Below, in pieces: positions 54,968 through 64,000 of a stretch of DNA of 64,000 bases; positions within the stretch are counted from its first letter, which is position 1, and every line of letters starts with the position of its first letter. The notes under the pieces were generated by a model that saw only the letters and a list, made by a program, of their open reading frames with translations, was not told where the DNA came from and made no database searches. Source of the DNA: Flavitalea plasmicola (GTDB lineage Bacteria > Bacteroidota > Bacteroidia > Chitinophagales > Chitinophagaceae); the NCBI RefSeq assembly GCF_030546645.1, contig NZ_JAUOTO010000006.1, positions 744,001-808,000 of the forward strand, given 5' to 3'. Position numbers and translations under genes: made by a program.

Positions 54968-55115
54968 TTATTTTGTTTGTAGGAGCCATGTATAACCATG
55001 GCATTCCCCTAAAGGTACGCAAAATCCCCCGGTAAACCCCGCTTACTTTAAGGTGCAGCGGGCCGTTACTGGGAACTCCTTCCGGATAGACAATGATAAA
55101 TACAATGGGAATGAC

Positions 55116-56012
55116 CTAGAACAATGACAGCTGACGGGGATCCTGCTCCTGCTTTTTTTTGCTCCCTGCTGTCAAGGCCTTTCGGGCCTGCACTTGCTCC
55201 GCCGGCGCACCCTCGGGCTTCCAGTGCGGCATGATATCTCCCTCCTTGCCTTGTATGGCATATACCGATGTCTCCTCAAATCTTGAAGCAAGAACGATCT
55301 TTACACCCTCCGTTCGCCCGTTGAAAAGATCTTGCGCCAGGTCCGGATCATTGTTGTTCTGCGAGAGGTGGGACAGGAATAAATGGCTCATGAAAGGAGG
55401 ACGATGGGCAAGGAAAAGCTCCAGTGCCTGCCGGTTGGAAAGATGCCCTTGTCCCCCACGGATGCGTTTTTTCAAATGAAAGGGATAGCTGCCTTTCTCC
55501 AGCATGTCTTCGTCGTAATTTGCCTCCAGGAATGCGGCATGGCATTGCCTGAAATGCCGGACCAGATGCTCGCAGGGAGCGCCGATATCCGTGAACACCC
55601 CAACGACGGTAGGGCCTTCCCTTATGATAAAGCTGTGTGGATCAGCTGCGTCGTGGAACTTTGGAAAGGGTGTGATCGTCAGCGATCCTATGGTCACGGG
55701 AGTATAAGCGCTGAAGGAGCATACGAGATGCTTCTCCAGTTCGCAACCCCAATTCTCCAAAGTATCCGAAGTGATATATACTGGCAGCTGATATTTTCTG
55801 GCGATGATCGGAATGCCCTTGATATGATCGTCATGCTCGTGCGAGACAAATATCGCTTTCACGGATCCCAGGGACAGGCCCAGCCTACGCATACGTTTCT
55901 CCGTTTCACGGCAGGATAGGCCCGCATCGACAAGAATAGCTTCCTGATCATTCCCGATGTAATAGCAGTTGCCATTACTGCCCGAATTAAGTGAAGTGAT
56001 ATATAAAGACAT
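55116..56012 (-). CDS. Metallo-beta-lactamase-fold hydrolase (YycJ/WalJ-like)
   Basis: A 298-residue MBL-fold protein. The N-terminal SLNSGSNGNCYYIGNDQEAI and the zinc motif S-HEHDDH (in AIFVSHEHDDHIKGIP) are typical of the YycJ/WalJ subgroup, proposed to be a 5' to 3' exonuclease linked to DNA maintenance. Further metal ligands are in KFHDAADPHSF and GVFTDIG, then the C-terminal SHLFLSHLSQNNNDP. The last 35 residues are charged and probably disordered. It is followed on the same strand by the 54779 gene at a distance and has a hypothetical gene 30 bp upstream. Confidence 0.92.
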   Translation of the reverse strand: MSLYITSLNSGSNGNCYYIGNDQEAILVDAGLSCRETEKRMRRLGLSLGSVKAIFVSHEHDDHIKGIPIIARKYQLPVYITSDTLENWGCELEKHLVCSFSAYTPVTIGSLTITPFPKFHDAADPHSFIIREGPTVVGVFTDIGAPCEHLVRHFRQCHAAFLEANYDEDMLEKGSYPFHLKKRIRGGQGHLSNRQALELFLAHRPPFMSHLFLSHLSQNNNDPDLAQDLFNGRTEGVKIVLASRFEETSVYAIQGKEGDIMPHWKPEGAPAEQVQARKALTAGSKKKQEQDPRQLSLF

Positions 56013-56042
56013 CCGGCGACAAATGTAATACGATTTGCCCGA

Positions 56043-56339
56043 TTATTTCCCCGGTTGCAGGGTTTCCGGGTTATACCACCATTCGCCTGCCAGCAGGTCG
56101 TCCCGGGAATAGGACCGCTTTCTTTCTTTTTCATCGAAAGCCCTCGTCAGCACAATGTCGTTCTCCGTGGGCACGTCAATGACGGAATACATGGTATATT
56201 CCGCGGAAGGACTCTTCCGGAAAGATGCCTCCGCATCGCCAACGCGGGGATAATGGAAAAGATGCGAGCCCGGCATCAACCTTTGCAGGAAATGCTCATC
56301 GACGGGCAGGAGCGCATCAGTATTTGTATGGGTTGCCAT
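56043..56339 (-). CDS. Hypothetical protein, 98 aa
   Basis: A 98-residue soluble protein from the ATG at 56339; the frame extends to 56429, but those residues are Cys/Arg-rich and unlike a natural N-terminus. The middle SHLFHYPRVGDAEASFRKSP and the end KRSYSRDDLLAGEWWYNPET suggest a small mixed alpha/beta fold. No family recognised. The stop is 30 bp before the MBL-fold gene, so the two may be co-transcribed. Confidence 0.55.
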   Translation of the reverse strand: MATHTNTDALLPVDEHFLQRLMPGSHLFHYPRVGDAEASFRKSPSAEYTMYSVIDVPTENDIVLTRAFDEKERKRSYSRDDLLAGEWWYNPETLQPGK

Positions 56340-56503
56340 ATTTTTTTGTATGAAGGGCACTAAAATCTTGTGCCAGCACGAGACATCCTGACGACCCGGA
56401 CAGCGTCTGTTGCAAAAACGAACATCCAAAAACTCAAGTCTGCAACCAAATTGTTGTAAATCAGGAATATATAAATTAGGTATGTTTTTGGCAGCGACAA
56501 TAC

Positions 56504-58897
56504 ATGCTTAAGAATATCCTCAGGACTGCCTGGCGCAACCTCTTTAAGACCAGGATCCACTCTTTCATCAATATTACGGGACTATCCATAGGAATGGCGG
56601 TAGCGCTGCTCACTGCACTGTGGATAATGGATGAGGCGTCCTACGACAAGTCCAACGAACATTATTCCCAGGTGGCCCGGGTGATGCAGACTACTACCCT
56701 CAACGGGCAGGTTTCCACATCTTACAGCGTGCCGCTACCCATCGCGGCCGAACTGCGCAATAACTATAAAGATGCCTTCCGCCGTGTTGCCCTTTCTCAA
56801 TGGACCCGCGATCACATCCTTTCTTCCGGTGACAGAAAATTCACGGAGAAAGGAAAATTCATGGAGCCGGAAGGCCCCGAGATCCTTTCGCTGAAAATGC
56901 GCGAAGGTACAAGAGCAGGACTCAACGACCCTGCTTCCATACTGATCTCCGCCTCGACGGCAAGAGCACTATTTGGCAATGAGGAGGCCTTGAACAGGAC
57001 CGTCCGGATCGATAACAAGGCAAACGCAAAAGTGACGGGCGTTTATGAGGACCTGCCTTCCAACAGCCAGTTCTTTCATCTGCAGTTCATATCTTCCTGG
57101 CAATTGTTCCGGTCGATGGATCCCGAAGTGGCAATGGTTGAGACGAGTTGGGGGTGGGATGCCATCGAGATCTTCGTCCAGTTGGCGGACAACATAAACA
57201 TCGACCAGGTGTCTGCCCGGATCAGGAATGTCAAATTAGATAAGGTCAAAAACGCCAAAGACCTGGCAGTCTATAAACCAGTATTGTTCCTTCATCCGAT
57301 GGCCCGGTGGCACTTGTACTCCGAATTCAGCAACGGAGTAAACACCGGCGGACGCATCCAATTGGTTTGGCTATTCGGGGTCATCGGATGTTTCGTACTG
57401 CTGCTGGCCTGCGTGAATTTTATGAACCTGAGCACCGCCCGGTCGGAACGCAGGGCCAAAGAAGTAGGCATCCGGAAAGCAATAGGCTCTTCCAGGGCCC
57501 AGCTCGTTGCCCAGTTCTTTGGTGAGTCCTTGCTGGCTGCGTTTTTTGCTTTTGTGCTGGCATTGGTCCTGACAGATGTTATCCTGCCTTTTTTCAACGA
57601 TCTCACGCATAAGGAGATTTTCCTGCCATGGCGCAATGCCTGGTTCTGGACTTATGGCCTTGTATGCACGACACTTACGGGCATCGTGGCCGGACTTTAT
57701 CCGGCCCTCTACCTGTCCTCTTTCAGGCCGGTGAAAGTGCTGAAAGGCTTATTCAGGTCCGGCCCCTGGGCGGCCTTGCCCCGCAAGGCATTGGTAGTGC
57801 TGCAATTCACTGTTTCTGTTGCTTTGATCATCGGTACTGTTATCGTTTACCGTCAGGTGCAATTTGTGAAAGATCGTCCGGTGGGGTATAATAAAGATGG
57901 ATTGATCTCGCTACAAATGAATACGGCAGACTTTTTTGGCAAGCAGGAGATGCTTCGCAAGGCGTTGCTGCAAACAGACGCCGTAGTGGAAATGGCCGAA
58001 TCATCCAGTCCCGCGACCTGGGTATGGAGAAGCAATGGAGGATTTGAATGGCGGGGAAAAGATCCTGCGACCCAGGCTGAGTTCGGGACCATTGCAGTAA
58101 CGCATGGCTACGGCAAAACCCTGGGGTGGCAATTCACCGAAGGACGTGACTTTTCAAGAGGCTTGCCTACGGATTCTTCCGGGCTGATACTAAACCAGGC
58201 CGCCGTCAAATTTATGGGCCTGCAACACCCGGTAGGAGAGTCCATCACTTGGGACCACCATATCTACCGTGTCATCGGTGTGATCAATAATATGCTGATG
58301 GAATCACCTTATGAACAGGTGAAGCCTGCCATATACTACCTGGGTGCAGAGGCAGAGGCAAATTTCATCCTGATCAGGATGAAGCCCGGATCGCAGATGA
58401 AAGCATCGCTCGGTAAGATCCAGGCTATCTTACAGCAGTACGTACCTTCAGCGCCTTTCGATTACAAATTTGTAGATGAAGAATATGCGAATAAGTTCGG
58501 GGAGGAGGAACAGACAGGCCGACTCTCGCTCGTGTTCACTTCCCTGGCCATCTTCATCAGCTGCATGGGGTTGTTTGGCATGGCCTCCTTTATGGCAGAA
58601 CAACGTATAAAGGAAATAGGCATACGAAAGATCCTGGGAGCATCTGTATATAGTGTGTGGTACTTGCTGTCGAAAGAATTCATCCTACTCGTGATCATCT
58701 CCCTCTTCATTGCCGGACCGGTCGCTTACTATTGCATGCATGGCTGGCTGCAGCATTACACCTACCACACGGAATTTGCCTGGTGGATCTTTGCGACGGC
58801 AGGACTGGTCGCCACCTTCATCACCCTGGTGACAGTGAGCTATCAGGCATTGACAGCCGCCCTGTCAAATCCGGCGGAAAGCCTGCGGAGCGAGTGA
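56504..58897 (+). CDS. FtsX/MacB-type ABC transporter permease
   Basis: A 797-residue permease with two MacB_PCD-FtsX units. A helix at about 20-42 follows MLKNILRTAWRNLFKTRIHS; a periplasmic domain precedes three helices around 290-400 (ACVNFMNLSTARSERRAKEV, GIRKAIGSSRAQLVAQFFGE). A second periplasmic part is followed by three C-terminal helices with FMAEQRIKEIGIRKILGASV. This is the standard Bacteroidota layout for antimicrobial-peptide or lipoprotein permeases. No ATPase gene is next to it, so the partner must lie elsewhere. It ends immediately before the convergent 1192-aa gene (stops adjacent). Confidence 0.92.
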   Translation: MLKNILRTAWRNLFKTRIHSFINITGLSIGMAVALLTALWIMDEASYDKSNEHYSQVARVMQTTTLNGQVSTSYSVPLPIAAELRNNYKDAFRRVALSQWTRDHILSSGDRKFTEKGKFMEPEGPEILSLKMREGTRAGLNDPASILISASTARALFGNEEALNRTVRIDNKANAKVTGVYEDLPSNSQFFHLQFISSWQLFRSMDPEVAMVETSWGWDAIEIFVQLADNINIDQVSARIRNVKLDKVKNAKDLAVYKPVLFLHPMARWHLYSEFSNGVNTGGRIQLVWLFGVIGCFVLLLACVNFMNLSTARSERRAKEVGIRKAIGSSRAQLVAQFFGESLLAAFFAFVLALVLTDVILPFFNDLTHKEIFLPWRNAWFWTYGLVCTTLTGIVAGLYPALYLSSFRPVKVLKGLFRSGPWAALPRKALVVLQFTVSVALIIGTVIVYRQVQFVKDRPVGYNKDGLISLQMNTADFFGKQEMLRKALLQTDAVVEMAESSSPATWVWRSNGGFEWRGKDPATQAEFGTIAVTHGYGKTLGWQFTEGRDFSRGLPTDSSGLILNQAAVKFMGLQHPVGESITWDHHIYRVIGVINNMLMESPYEQVKPAIYYLGAEAEANFILIRMKPGSQMKASLGKIQAILQQYVPSAPFDYKFVDEEYANKFGEEEQTGRLSLVFTSLAIFISCMGLFGMASFMAEQRIKEIGIRKILGASVYSVWYLLSKEFILLVIISLFIAGPVAYYCMHGWLQHYTYHTEFAWWIFATAGLVATFITLVTVSYQALTAALSNPAESLRSE

Positions 58898-61800
58898 TCA
58901 GAAGTCTACGCCCATCGATACGTTCATCACTGGCTTGCCGCCAAAAAAGGTGTTCATCTGCCACCCGGCGTCAAATCGGAGGAAATATCCCAGTAAGGTG
59001 CTGCGTGCCCCAAAGCCATATCCTCCAGCAAAGGGCCCGATACCGCCTGCTTTCAGCCTCACATTCAGGGCTGCCGGCGGCACCGGATCACCGCTGGGTA
59101 TTTCGAGGGTAGGGCGGGAGAGCCCTCCATAAGCCCCATTCCAGGCCGAACCCAGGTCGAAGAACTGTACGAGCTGAAAATTACGTAAGAAAGCGTTATT
59201 GATAGGCTTGTTGAAGAGCGTTGCGAACACAGGCAGCCGCAGCTCACTGTTCAGGACCAGGGCATTATTGCCGTTGGCGACATTCTGTTTGAAACCCCGC
59301 AGGTTCACCGCCAACGACTGGAATGCATAAGTGGCGTCAGGTGCTGGCTGCGGCTGATTGTTTGCTTTTGGGAACAGCCAGCCATCGGTGCCGCCCAGGT
59401 AGTACACCACTTTCCGGTTGCCCCAGGAGAAGTCGCCCGCGAACCGCACCGCCCAGATAAAGTTGCGATAAATAGGTAGGTAATGCCTTGCGTCGAACCC
59501 AAAGTTATACATGTACTTGCCTTCTCCCGCCCCGGGTGTGGTGTTCAGTTGCATGTTCCAGTCCATATATGCCTTGGCTCGTATGCCATTGTAGATATTC
59601 GTAGCCTTCATCAGGGCATTGTCATATACATATTCCAAACGCAGCAGGCCATAGGTCTGTTTGTTTTGTGCCGGCAGCTCCAATATTGCGGAGTCAATGG
59701 AGTAAGGCGCTATTGCGGGGCCATAAGGGCGAAGCTGGACTTTATCCGTACGCAGTCCCACGGAAAGACGCAGGCTTTTTACTTTATCAAACGGGTACTT
59801 GATAATAGCTTGCCAGAGATTGGTATAGGACTTGGCATCGTATCCTCCATCTGCCATGCCCCCTATTCTTATGGCCAGGGGGGTATCGACATATGCGCCT
59901 ACCTGCGTCTCCCGGTAATACAACAGGGAGAAATCGAATAGCTTTTTCAGGTAGTCCACCCGGGCAAACCACTCCCCGCTGCCGTCAAAGAAAGAAGAGC
60001 TGGTAGGTACGAAACTACGTCCCCCCTGCCCGGCGAAGGCACCCGCCCCGGAACCGCTGCCGAAGAAAGGCAGGCGCATGGCCCCGGTGAACCGGATGTC
60101 CTCGAAAAGATCGAATATAGAGGCTTTCAACATACCGTTGAACTGGTCGGTACCGCTGAGATTGATAGGCAGACTGCCGGTGAATGGCTGATAACGCGTA
60201 ATGAGGACGTCGTTATTAAATCCGGCAGAGAAATTGTCAACCGAGAACTTCAGCTTATAATCGAATAGCTTCGCTTTCTTTAAAAGAGGCTCTTCCCTGG
60301 GCTCCGGGCGGGTGGAAAAAGGGTTGGCGTCATTGCTGACGGCAGTGGGACGGCGGTTGTTGGCGCTGGTGTCCCGTTTGTCCTTGTCGAACTCGCTTTC
60401 AAAAAAGTCATTCGCACGCCGGGACGTGTCCGGACGGGCAGTTCGGGCCCTGGGTGCGAGTATGTTCGCCCCCTGTACCTGGGCTTCCGTGACCGTCCTT
60501 TTCCGGTAGTCCGTCATCCGCGCTATCACGTTGCGCTTTTTCAAGGCAGCCTCATCCACCTTCAGTTTATACAGGTATTTTTGGTCGCCTTCCTGCCTTA
60601 CCTCGGTCACCTGTCCGACATCGCCCGCGATCTTGGTCTCTGAAAGACCGCTCTGGTAATTGGTGATGGGGAAAATATAAGAGGAATCGCTGGTAATGGC
60701 AAATGAATACACGGTATCGGGCTGTTCCTTGTTCTGGGACTTCAGCACAGAATCCACATCTTTAGGATCGGGATTGTGCAGCAGCTCGTCTCCGATCTTA
60801 TAGACCGTATCAATGCCGGCCCTTTTGGTCGTAAAAAAGCCCGCATAACGATTGTTGATCCCGTTCTCATCGCTGATAAAGGTGAAGTGGTTGACATTGT
60901 ACTGCGTCGGGTAGCGGGCATTGCCATATTTCAGGTACGTCAGCTGGGAGATCTGCTTGCCCTCCATATCATTCCAGTTATCCACCAAAAACACATTGTA
61001 ATGATAGTTGGAAGGCAGGACCGTATCCGCGCTCCTGGCCATTCCGGAGGGCCGGTTGGAAGAATAGATGATGCCCGTCTTATTAGGAAAGGTCACAAAA
61101 GTGGCATCCAGGTCGTCATACACATCATTGGTGATCTGCCTGTACTCATCCTTATCTATCTTATAGACAAAGATATCCGACTGGCCATTACGGCTGGCGC
61201 TCATCAGCAATGTATTGTTGTCGAGCATATATTTCATGTCCTGCACCTGCTGGAAGTCCGACAGGTCCTGCACGACACGCTTGTATTTGGACACGACGTC
61301 ATAGACGAAAAGTTTCACCTTCCCCCTGTCCCAATAGACACAGGCCAGCCGGGTGCCCTTATTGTCCCAGGCGATCAGGGGATAGTGCGGATCCAGCTGC
61401 TCGGCATCGGAACGGACCCCGTTCCTAAGCAATATCTTCTTATTGATGAAATTCTCATGCAGCACAACCGAATATCTGCCATGTTTGAACTCTACCACGG
61501 CATACGTCTGGCTGCGGGGAGCAGGGTTGGGGGAGAAGTGGAAAAAATCCTTATGATCGTTGACGTCCTCTACCACCGCAACAGTGCCCTTGGGGAAATT
61601 GCGGCGCCCCCGGATATCCTTGTCGAATACATCCTCTTGTTCCGCCATAAAGTCTTTCAGCACTTCCTTGAACTTCTTTTTACAGATGCGCTGGGAGGCA
61701 TTGTTGAGATTGCGGTACACCCGTGCCAGATATAGGAAATAGGTGACGTTCTCCTTCTTGTACTTGGTGGCCATATAATACCAGAAAGCATGCCCCGCCA

Positions 61801-62476
61801 GCAACGGCTTTTCAAATGCAAACTGATAAAAGTTCTTATATCTCCCGGAAAGAATGGCCGATTTCAGCTGGTCATCCAACGTGGTGCTCCAGGTCTCCCC
61901 CGCATAGTCAATGTAGCCGTCCGTTAGCCACTGGGGAAGGTCCAGCAAAGCCTGGTTCGTGGCAAACTCCCCCAGGTCGTCCCCAAAAAGGATGTTCTCC
62001 AGCAGGATACGGGCAATGCCTTGCCGGATCTGAACACGGAGATGGTTGTGATCGCCGTCGTAATAGATCACCATCTTATTGTTCACCAGCTTGGTGATGC
62101 CCCCCGTGGTCTGCCAGTCCATGCTCAGCCCGATATTGGACTGCTGCATGTCATTATAGGTGTTGTAAATGACGATATTGGCCCGGCGCTGGAGTCCGTA
62201 TTCTACGAATTGCTCAAGACCGGGAAGCTCTTTTTCGGCCAGCTGGCAGACAAATTTGCCCAGATCCTGCCCACCCTCGCTGAAATAAGTATTAAAATTT
62301 TGGGTTTGGTAATATTTCCATTTGAACTTTTTGAATTGTAGCCTGTTCTTACCAAACTCTACAGTATTGACCTGGGCAGAAGCACCCCCGGCAAAGAAGA
62401 AAATCCCCAGTAAAACGAAAAAAAAATAGTGCGACTTCAACGTAATCTGAGGATCTTTAGGATCTTTCATACCCAT
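58898..62476 (-). CDS. Large TolB-propeller plus outer-membrane-barrel protein
   Basis: A 1192-residue exported protein with a signal peptide (about 1-35, ending GGASAQV). The next ~290 residues resemble peptidase-MA-like domains (LPQWLTDGYIDYAGETWS), but the place of an HExxH zinc motif reads QGIARILLEN, so it looks catalytically dead. Residues about 330-640 carry TolB/WD40-type propeller repeats (SRNGQSDIFVYKIDKDEYRQ, IIYSSNRPSGMA). After a Ser/Arg/Asp-rich linker, the C-terminal ~470 residues are beta-strand-rich and end like an outer membrane barrel (GFGARSTLLGYFLRFDAGW, MNVSMGVDF), similar to Omp85/BamA-type ends. It is a likely outer membrane protein with a periplasmic propeller; function unknown. 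Confidence 0.8.
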   Translation of the reverse strand: MGMKDPKDPQITLKSHYFFFVLLGIFFFAGGASAQVNTVEFGKNRLQFKKFKWKYYQTQNFNTYFSEGGQDLGKFVCQLAEKELPGLEQFVEYGLQRRANIVIYNTYNDMQQSNIGLSMDWQTTGGITKLVNNKMVIYYDGDHNHLRVQIRQGIARILLENILFGDDLGEFATNQALLDLPQWLTDGYIDYAGETWSTTLDDQLKSAILSGRYKNFYQFAFEKPLLAGHAFWYYMATKYKKENVTYFLYLARVYRNLNNASQRICKKKFKEVLKDFMAEQEDVFDKDIRGRRNFPKGTVAVVEDVNDHKDFFHFSPNPAPRSQTYAVVEFKHGRYSVVLHENFINKKILLRNGVRSDAEQLDPHYPLIAWDNKGTRLACVYWDRGKVKLFVYDVVSKYKRVVQDLSDFQQVQDMKYMLDNNTLLMSASRNGQSDIFVYKIDKDEYRQITNDVYDDLDATFVTFPNKTGIIYSSNRPSGMARSADTVLPSNYHYNVFLVDNWNDMEGKQISQLTYLKYGNARYPTQYNVNHFTFISDENGINNRYAGFFTTKRAGIDTVYKIGDELLHNPDPKDVDSVLKSQNKEQPDTVYSFAITSDSSYIFPITNYQSGLSETKIAGDVGQVTEVRQEGDQKYLYKLKVDEAALKKRNVIARMTDYRKRTVTEAQVQGANILAPRARTARPDTSRRANDFFESEFDKDKRDTSANNRRPTAVSNDANPFSTRPEPREEPLLKKAKLFDYKLKFSVDNFSAGFNNDVLITRYQPFTGSLPINLSGTDQFNGMLKASIFDLFEDIRFTGAMRLPFFGSGSGAGAFAGQGGRSFVPTSSSFFDGSGEWFARVDYLKKLFDFSLLYYRETQVGAYVDTPLAIRIGGMADGGYDAKSYTNLWQAIIKYPFDKVKSLRLSVGLRTDKVQLRPYGPAIAPYSIDSAILELPAQNKQTYGLLRLEYVYDNALMKATNIYNGIRAKAYMDWNMQLNTTPGAGEGKYMYNFGFDARHYLPIYRNFIWAVRFAGDFSWGNRKVVYYLGGTDGWLFPKANNQPQPAPDATYAFQSLAVNLRGFKQNVANGNNALVLNSELRLPVFATLFNKPINNAFLRNFQLVQFFDLGSAWNGAYGGLSRPTLEIPSGDPVPPAALNVRLKAGGIGPFAGGYGFGARSTLLGYFLRFDAGWQMNTFFGGKPVMNVSMGVDF

Positions 62477-62570
62477 TCTTTAGAGTTTTAAAGTTATAAC
62501 AATCCCTATTACCGGTGAAATTGATTTTGCCGGTTTTATATGGGACGGAGCGCAACTAAAAAAGGAACGT

Positions 62571-63209
62571 ATGCTGACAGTAAAAACCTTTGTTTTCAAC
62601 CCTCTGCAAGAAAACACATACGTGCTATTGGACCAAAAGGATGCCTGCTGCATCATCGATCCTGGCTGTTATTTCGGTAACGAACGGGTGAACTTACAGG
62701 AATATATTGAACAGCAGGGCCTAACACCCAAAATTTTATTAAATACGCATTGTCACCTGGATCACGTCTTTGGTAACAAGTTCGTCTATGACACATGGGA
62801 CTTGCCCTTACACCTCCACGAAAAGGAAAGACCGGTGTTGGAATATGCTCCGGCTGCAGGACGTATCTGGGACATGCCCTTCGAGAACTACCGCGGACCG
62901 CTGGTGCTGCTGAAGCCGGGAGAGAAAGTGAAATGGGGGGACGATGAGCTGGAAATCCTGTTCCTGCCGGGCCATTCGCCGGGTAGCGTGGGCTTCTACT
63001 GCGCCGCTCAGGGTTTTCTGATCGCGGGAGACACACTTTTCCGTGGGAGCATCGGCCGGACGGATCTGCCGGGTGGAGACCACGCCACCTTGCTCCGCAG
63101 CATAAGAGAGCAGTTATTCTCCTTGCCCGACGACACCATCGTCTACCCGGGGCACGGGGAAGAGACGACCATCGGCTGGGAAAAAGCGTACAACCCATTC
63201 CTTAAATAA
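62571..63209 (+). CDS. Metallo-beta-lactamase-fold hydrolase (glyoxalase II-like)
   Basis: A 212-residue MBL-fold enzyme. The zinc motif NTHCHLDHVFGN (HxHxDH), then FLPGHSPGSVGFYCAAQGFL, GDTLFRGSIGRTDLPGGD and VYPGHGEETTIG give both metal sites of the glyoxalase II/hydroxyacylglutathione hydrolase-like subgroup (YcbL type), which lacks the long C-terminal helical part of true glyoxalase II. The substrate is probably a thioester such as an acyl-glutathione-like compound, but cannot be set. It is divergent from the 1192-aa gene and convergent with the flippase gene. Confidence 0.93.
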   Translation: MLTVKTFVFNPLQENTYVLLDQKDACCIIDPGCYFGNERVNLQEYIEQQGLTPKILLNTHCHLDHVFGNKFVYDTWDLPLHLHEKERPVLEYAPAAGRIWDMPFENYRGPLVLLKPGEKVKWGDDELEILFLPGHSPGSVGFYCAAQGFLIAGDTLFRGSIGRTDLPGGDHATLLRSIREQLFSLPDDTIVYPGHGEETTIGWEKAYNPFLK

Positions 63210-63223
63210 AGCGACAAGCCTCA

Positions 63224-63293
63224 AGCTACAAGCTGCAAGCCAGGAACTAATAAGTCTTTCATGCCTGGACAAGCCAACTTGCAGCTTGTAGCT
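63224..63293. repeat. Nested long inverted repeat between convergent genes
   Basis: AGCTACAAGCTGCAAG (63224-63239) is exactly complementary to 63278-63293, with an inner CCAGG/CCTGG stem (63240-63244 and 63264-63268). The whole folds as one long hairpin spanning the gap between the MBL gene stop and the flippase stop, overlapping the latter by 2 bp. It may act as a bidirectional terminator; the word CAAGCTACAAGCTGCAAGC is repeat-like and recurs in intergenic positions of related genomes to my knowledge. Confidence 0.7.
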
Positions 63294-64000
63294 AAAGATA
63301 TTTCCCCACAACAGGTAGCCTCCGGAACTCCTTCCGCTCCACCCGCAGGATGAAGAAGGCATAACCCCCGGTCAGCAAGGTGGCCAGAATAAGACTGAAG
63401 GCCTGGTTGTTCCAGATCCGGGTGATGCCGTAATGAATAAAGAACAGCAGCGCCACAATGACCATATAAGCCACCAGCTTCTTCCAGGCATAAGGTACCC
63501 GGTAGGCCTTCTGCCCCCAGTTAAAAGAAATGACCATCATGGAGCCATAGCATAAAAAAGTCGCCCAGGCCGAAGCCCAGTAACTGAACCGGGGAATGAA
63601 AATGTAGTTTATCACCAGGGTGATAGCCGCTCCGATCAGCGTAATATAAGCCCCCGCCCGGGTATTGCGCGACAGCTTATACCAGATGGAAAGATTGTAA
63701 TAGATCCCCAGGAACATATTAGCAAAAAGGAGGATGGGTACAACCCCAAGTCCCTTCCACATGGTCTTGTCCCGGATGAACTGTTTCCAGATGTCCAGGT
63801 ACAGCGCGACCACCAGGAACATCAGGCAAATGGTGATGACGAAGAATTTCATGACCCGGGCATAGGTGCGGGGGGCATCGCCCTCCGTTGCCTGCCGGAA
63901 AAAGAAGGGTTCCGCACCCATCCGGAATGCCTGTACGAAGAGGGAGATCAGTAAAGACAGCTTATAGCAGGCTGAATAAATGCCCACATCGAGGTCGGCT
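63292..64000 (-). CDS. Polysaccharide flippase (Wzx/MATE-like), C-terminal part
   Basis: A minus-strand frame cut by the right window edge; the N-terminal part is outside. The visible 235 residues begin ADLDVGIYSACYKLSLLISL, where the phrase vGIYSACYKLS followed by FVQAFRMGAEPFFFRQ is typical of the mid region of MATE-superfamily oligosaccharide flippases. Six hydrophobic helices remain. A GTG at 63987 is internal, not the true start. It moves lipid-linked glycans across the inner membrane; the pathway is not visible. The stop (TAG at 63292-63294) lies in the nested inverted repeat. Confidence 0.88.
   Translation of the reverse strand, partial: ADLDVGIYSACYKLSLLISLFVQAFRMGAEPFFFRQATEGDAPRTYARVMKFFVITICLMFLVVALYLDIWKQFIRDKTMWKGLGVVPILLFANMFLGIYYNLSIWYKLSRNTRAGAYITLIGAAITLVINYIFIPRFSYWASAWATFLCYGSMMVISFNWGQKAYRVPYAWKKLVAYMVIVALLFFIHYGITRIWNNQAFSLILATLLTGGYAFFILRVERKEFRRLPVVGKYL

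Noticed and set aside
60776-61735. 319-codon frame opposite the 1192-aa gene
   Set aside because: It is isoleucine/histidine-rich in a regular way that mirrors the real gene; no domain, and the minus frame has clear signal, propeller and barrel features.

Overview
The window looks like a chromosomal segment from a member of the Bacteroidota, most likely the Chitinophagaceae. The grounds are the SusC/SusD pair preceded by an ECF sigma/FecR pair, the DUF4974-type FecR, the DUF4369-thioredoxin protein, TAnnTTTG-like promoter elements with weak or absent Shine-Dalgarno sequences, and many ATGA-type overlaps. I see no rRNA, tRNA, CRISPR array, transposase or integrase.

Layout. 1-3.2 kb: tail of an aerotolerance (Bat)-type operon (DUF58, BatD-like, VWA) running into rsgA. 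3.2-8.4 kb: ordinary single genes (AI-2E family permease, gamma carbonic anhydrase, class III aminotransferase, XRE regulator) with several candidate regulatory inverted repeats. 8.7-18.8 kb (+): ECF sigma factor, FecR anti-sigma, SusC with an STN signalling domain, SusD lipoprotein, a TlpA-like protein that has lost its CXXC, and an S8 protease with a large insertion. 18.9-28.7 kb (-), converging on the previous block: an operon reading GT2 glycosyltransferase, GT-C-like membrane protein, flavin oxidoreductase/GT-C-like fusion, class III lanthipeptide synthetase (LanKC), then four paralogous small peptides. DNA from about 11.2 to 27.8 kb is visibly more AT-rich than both flanks. 29-31.1 kb: two overlapping AraC regulators. 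31.5-35.4 kb: glycerol operon glpK-glpD-glpF. 35.5-45.7 kb: a MarR-GNAT regulator with a near-ideal operator, SMP-30 lipoprotein, YihY, AsmA-like protein, then a + strand string (membrane protein, winged-helix regulator, membrane protein, radical SAM, diacylglycerol kinase, DUF1361, CreD). 45.8-54.6 kb: one giant cyclic beta-1,2-glucan synthase-like gene. 54.7-64 kb: CsbD-like protein, two metallo-beta-lactamase-fold hydrolases, an FtsX-type permease, a large TolB-propeller/outer-membrane-barrel protein, and a flippase cut by the window edge.

The most interesting system is the 18.9-28.7 kb RiPP-like operon. A complete LanKC (lyase, kinase, zinc-less cyclase-like domain) lies 19 bp upstream of a cysteine-rich peptide gene, followed by three paralogues that have no cysteine in the presumed modified region. 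It is co-transcribed with genes that look able to make and use polyprenyl-phosphate sugars. The TonB/SusCD block with a subtilase faces it. This is not a recognised arrangement to me; function is inferred, not shown.
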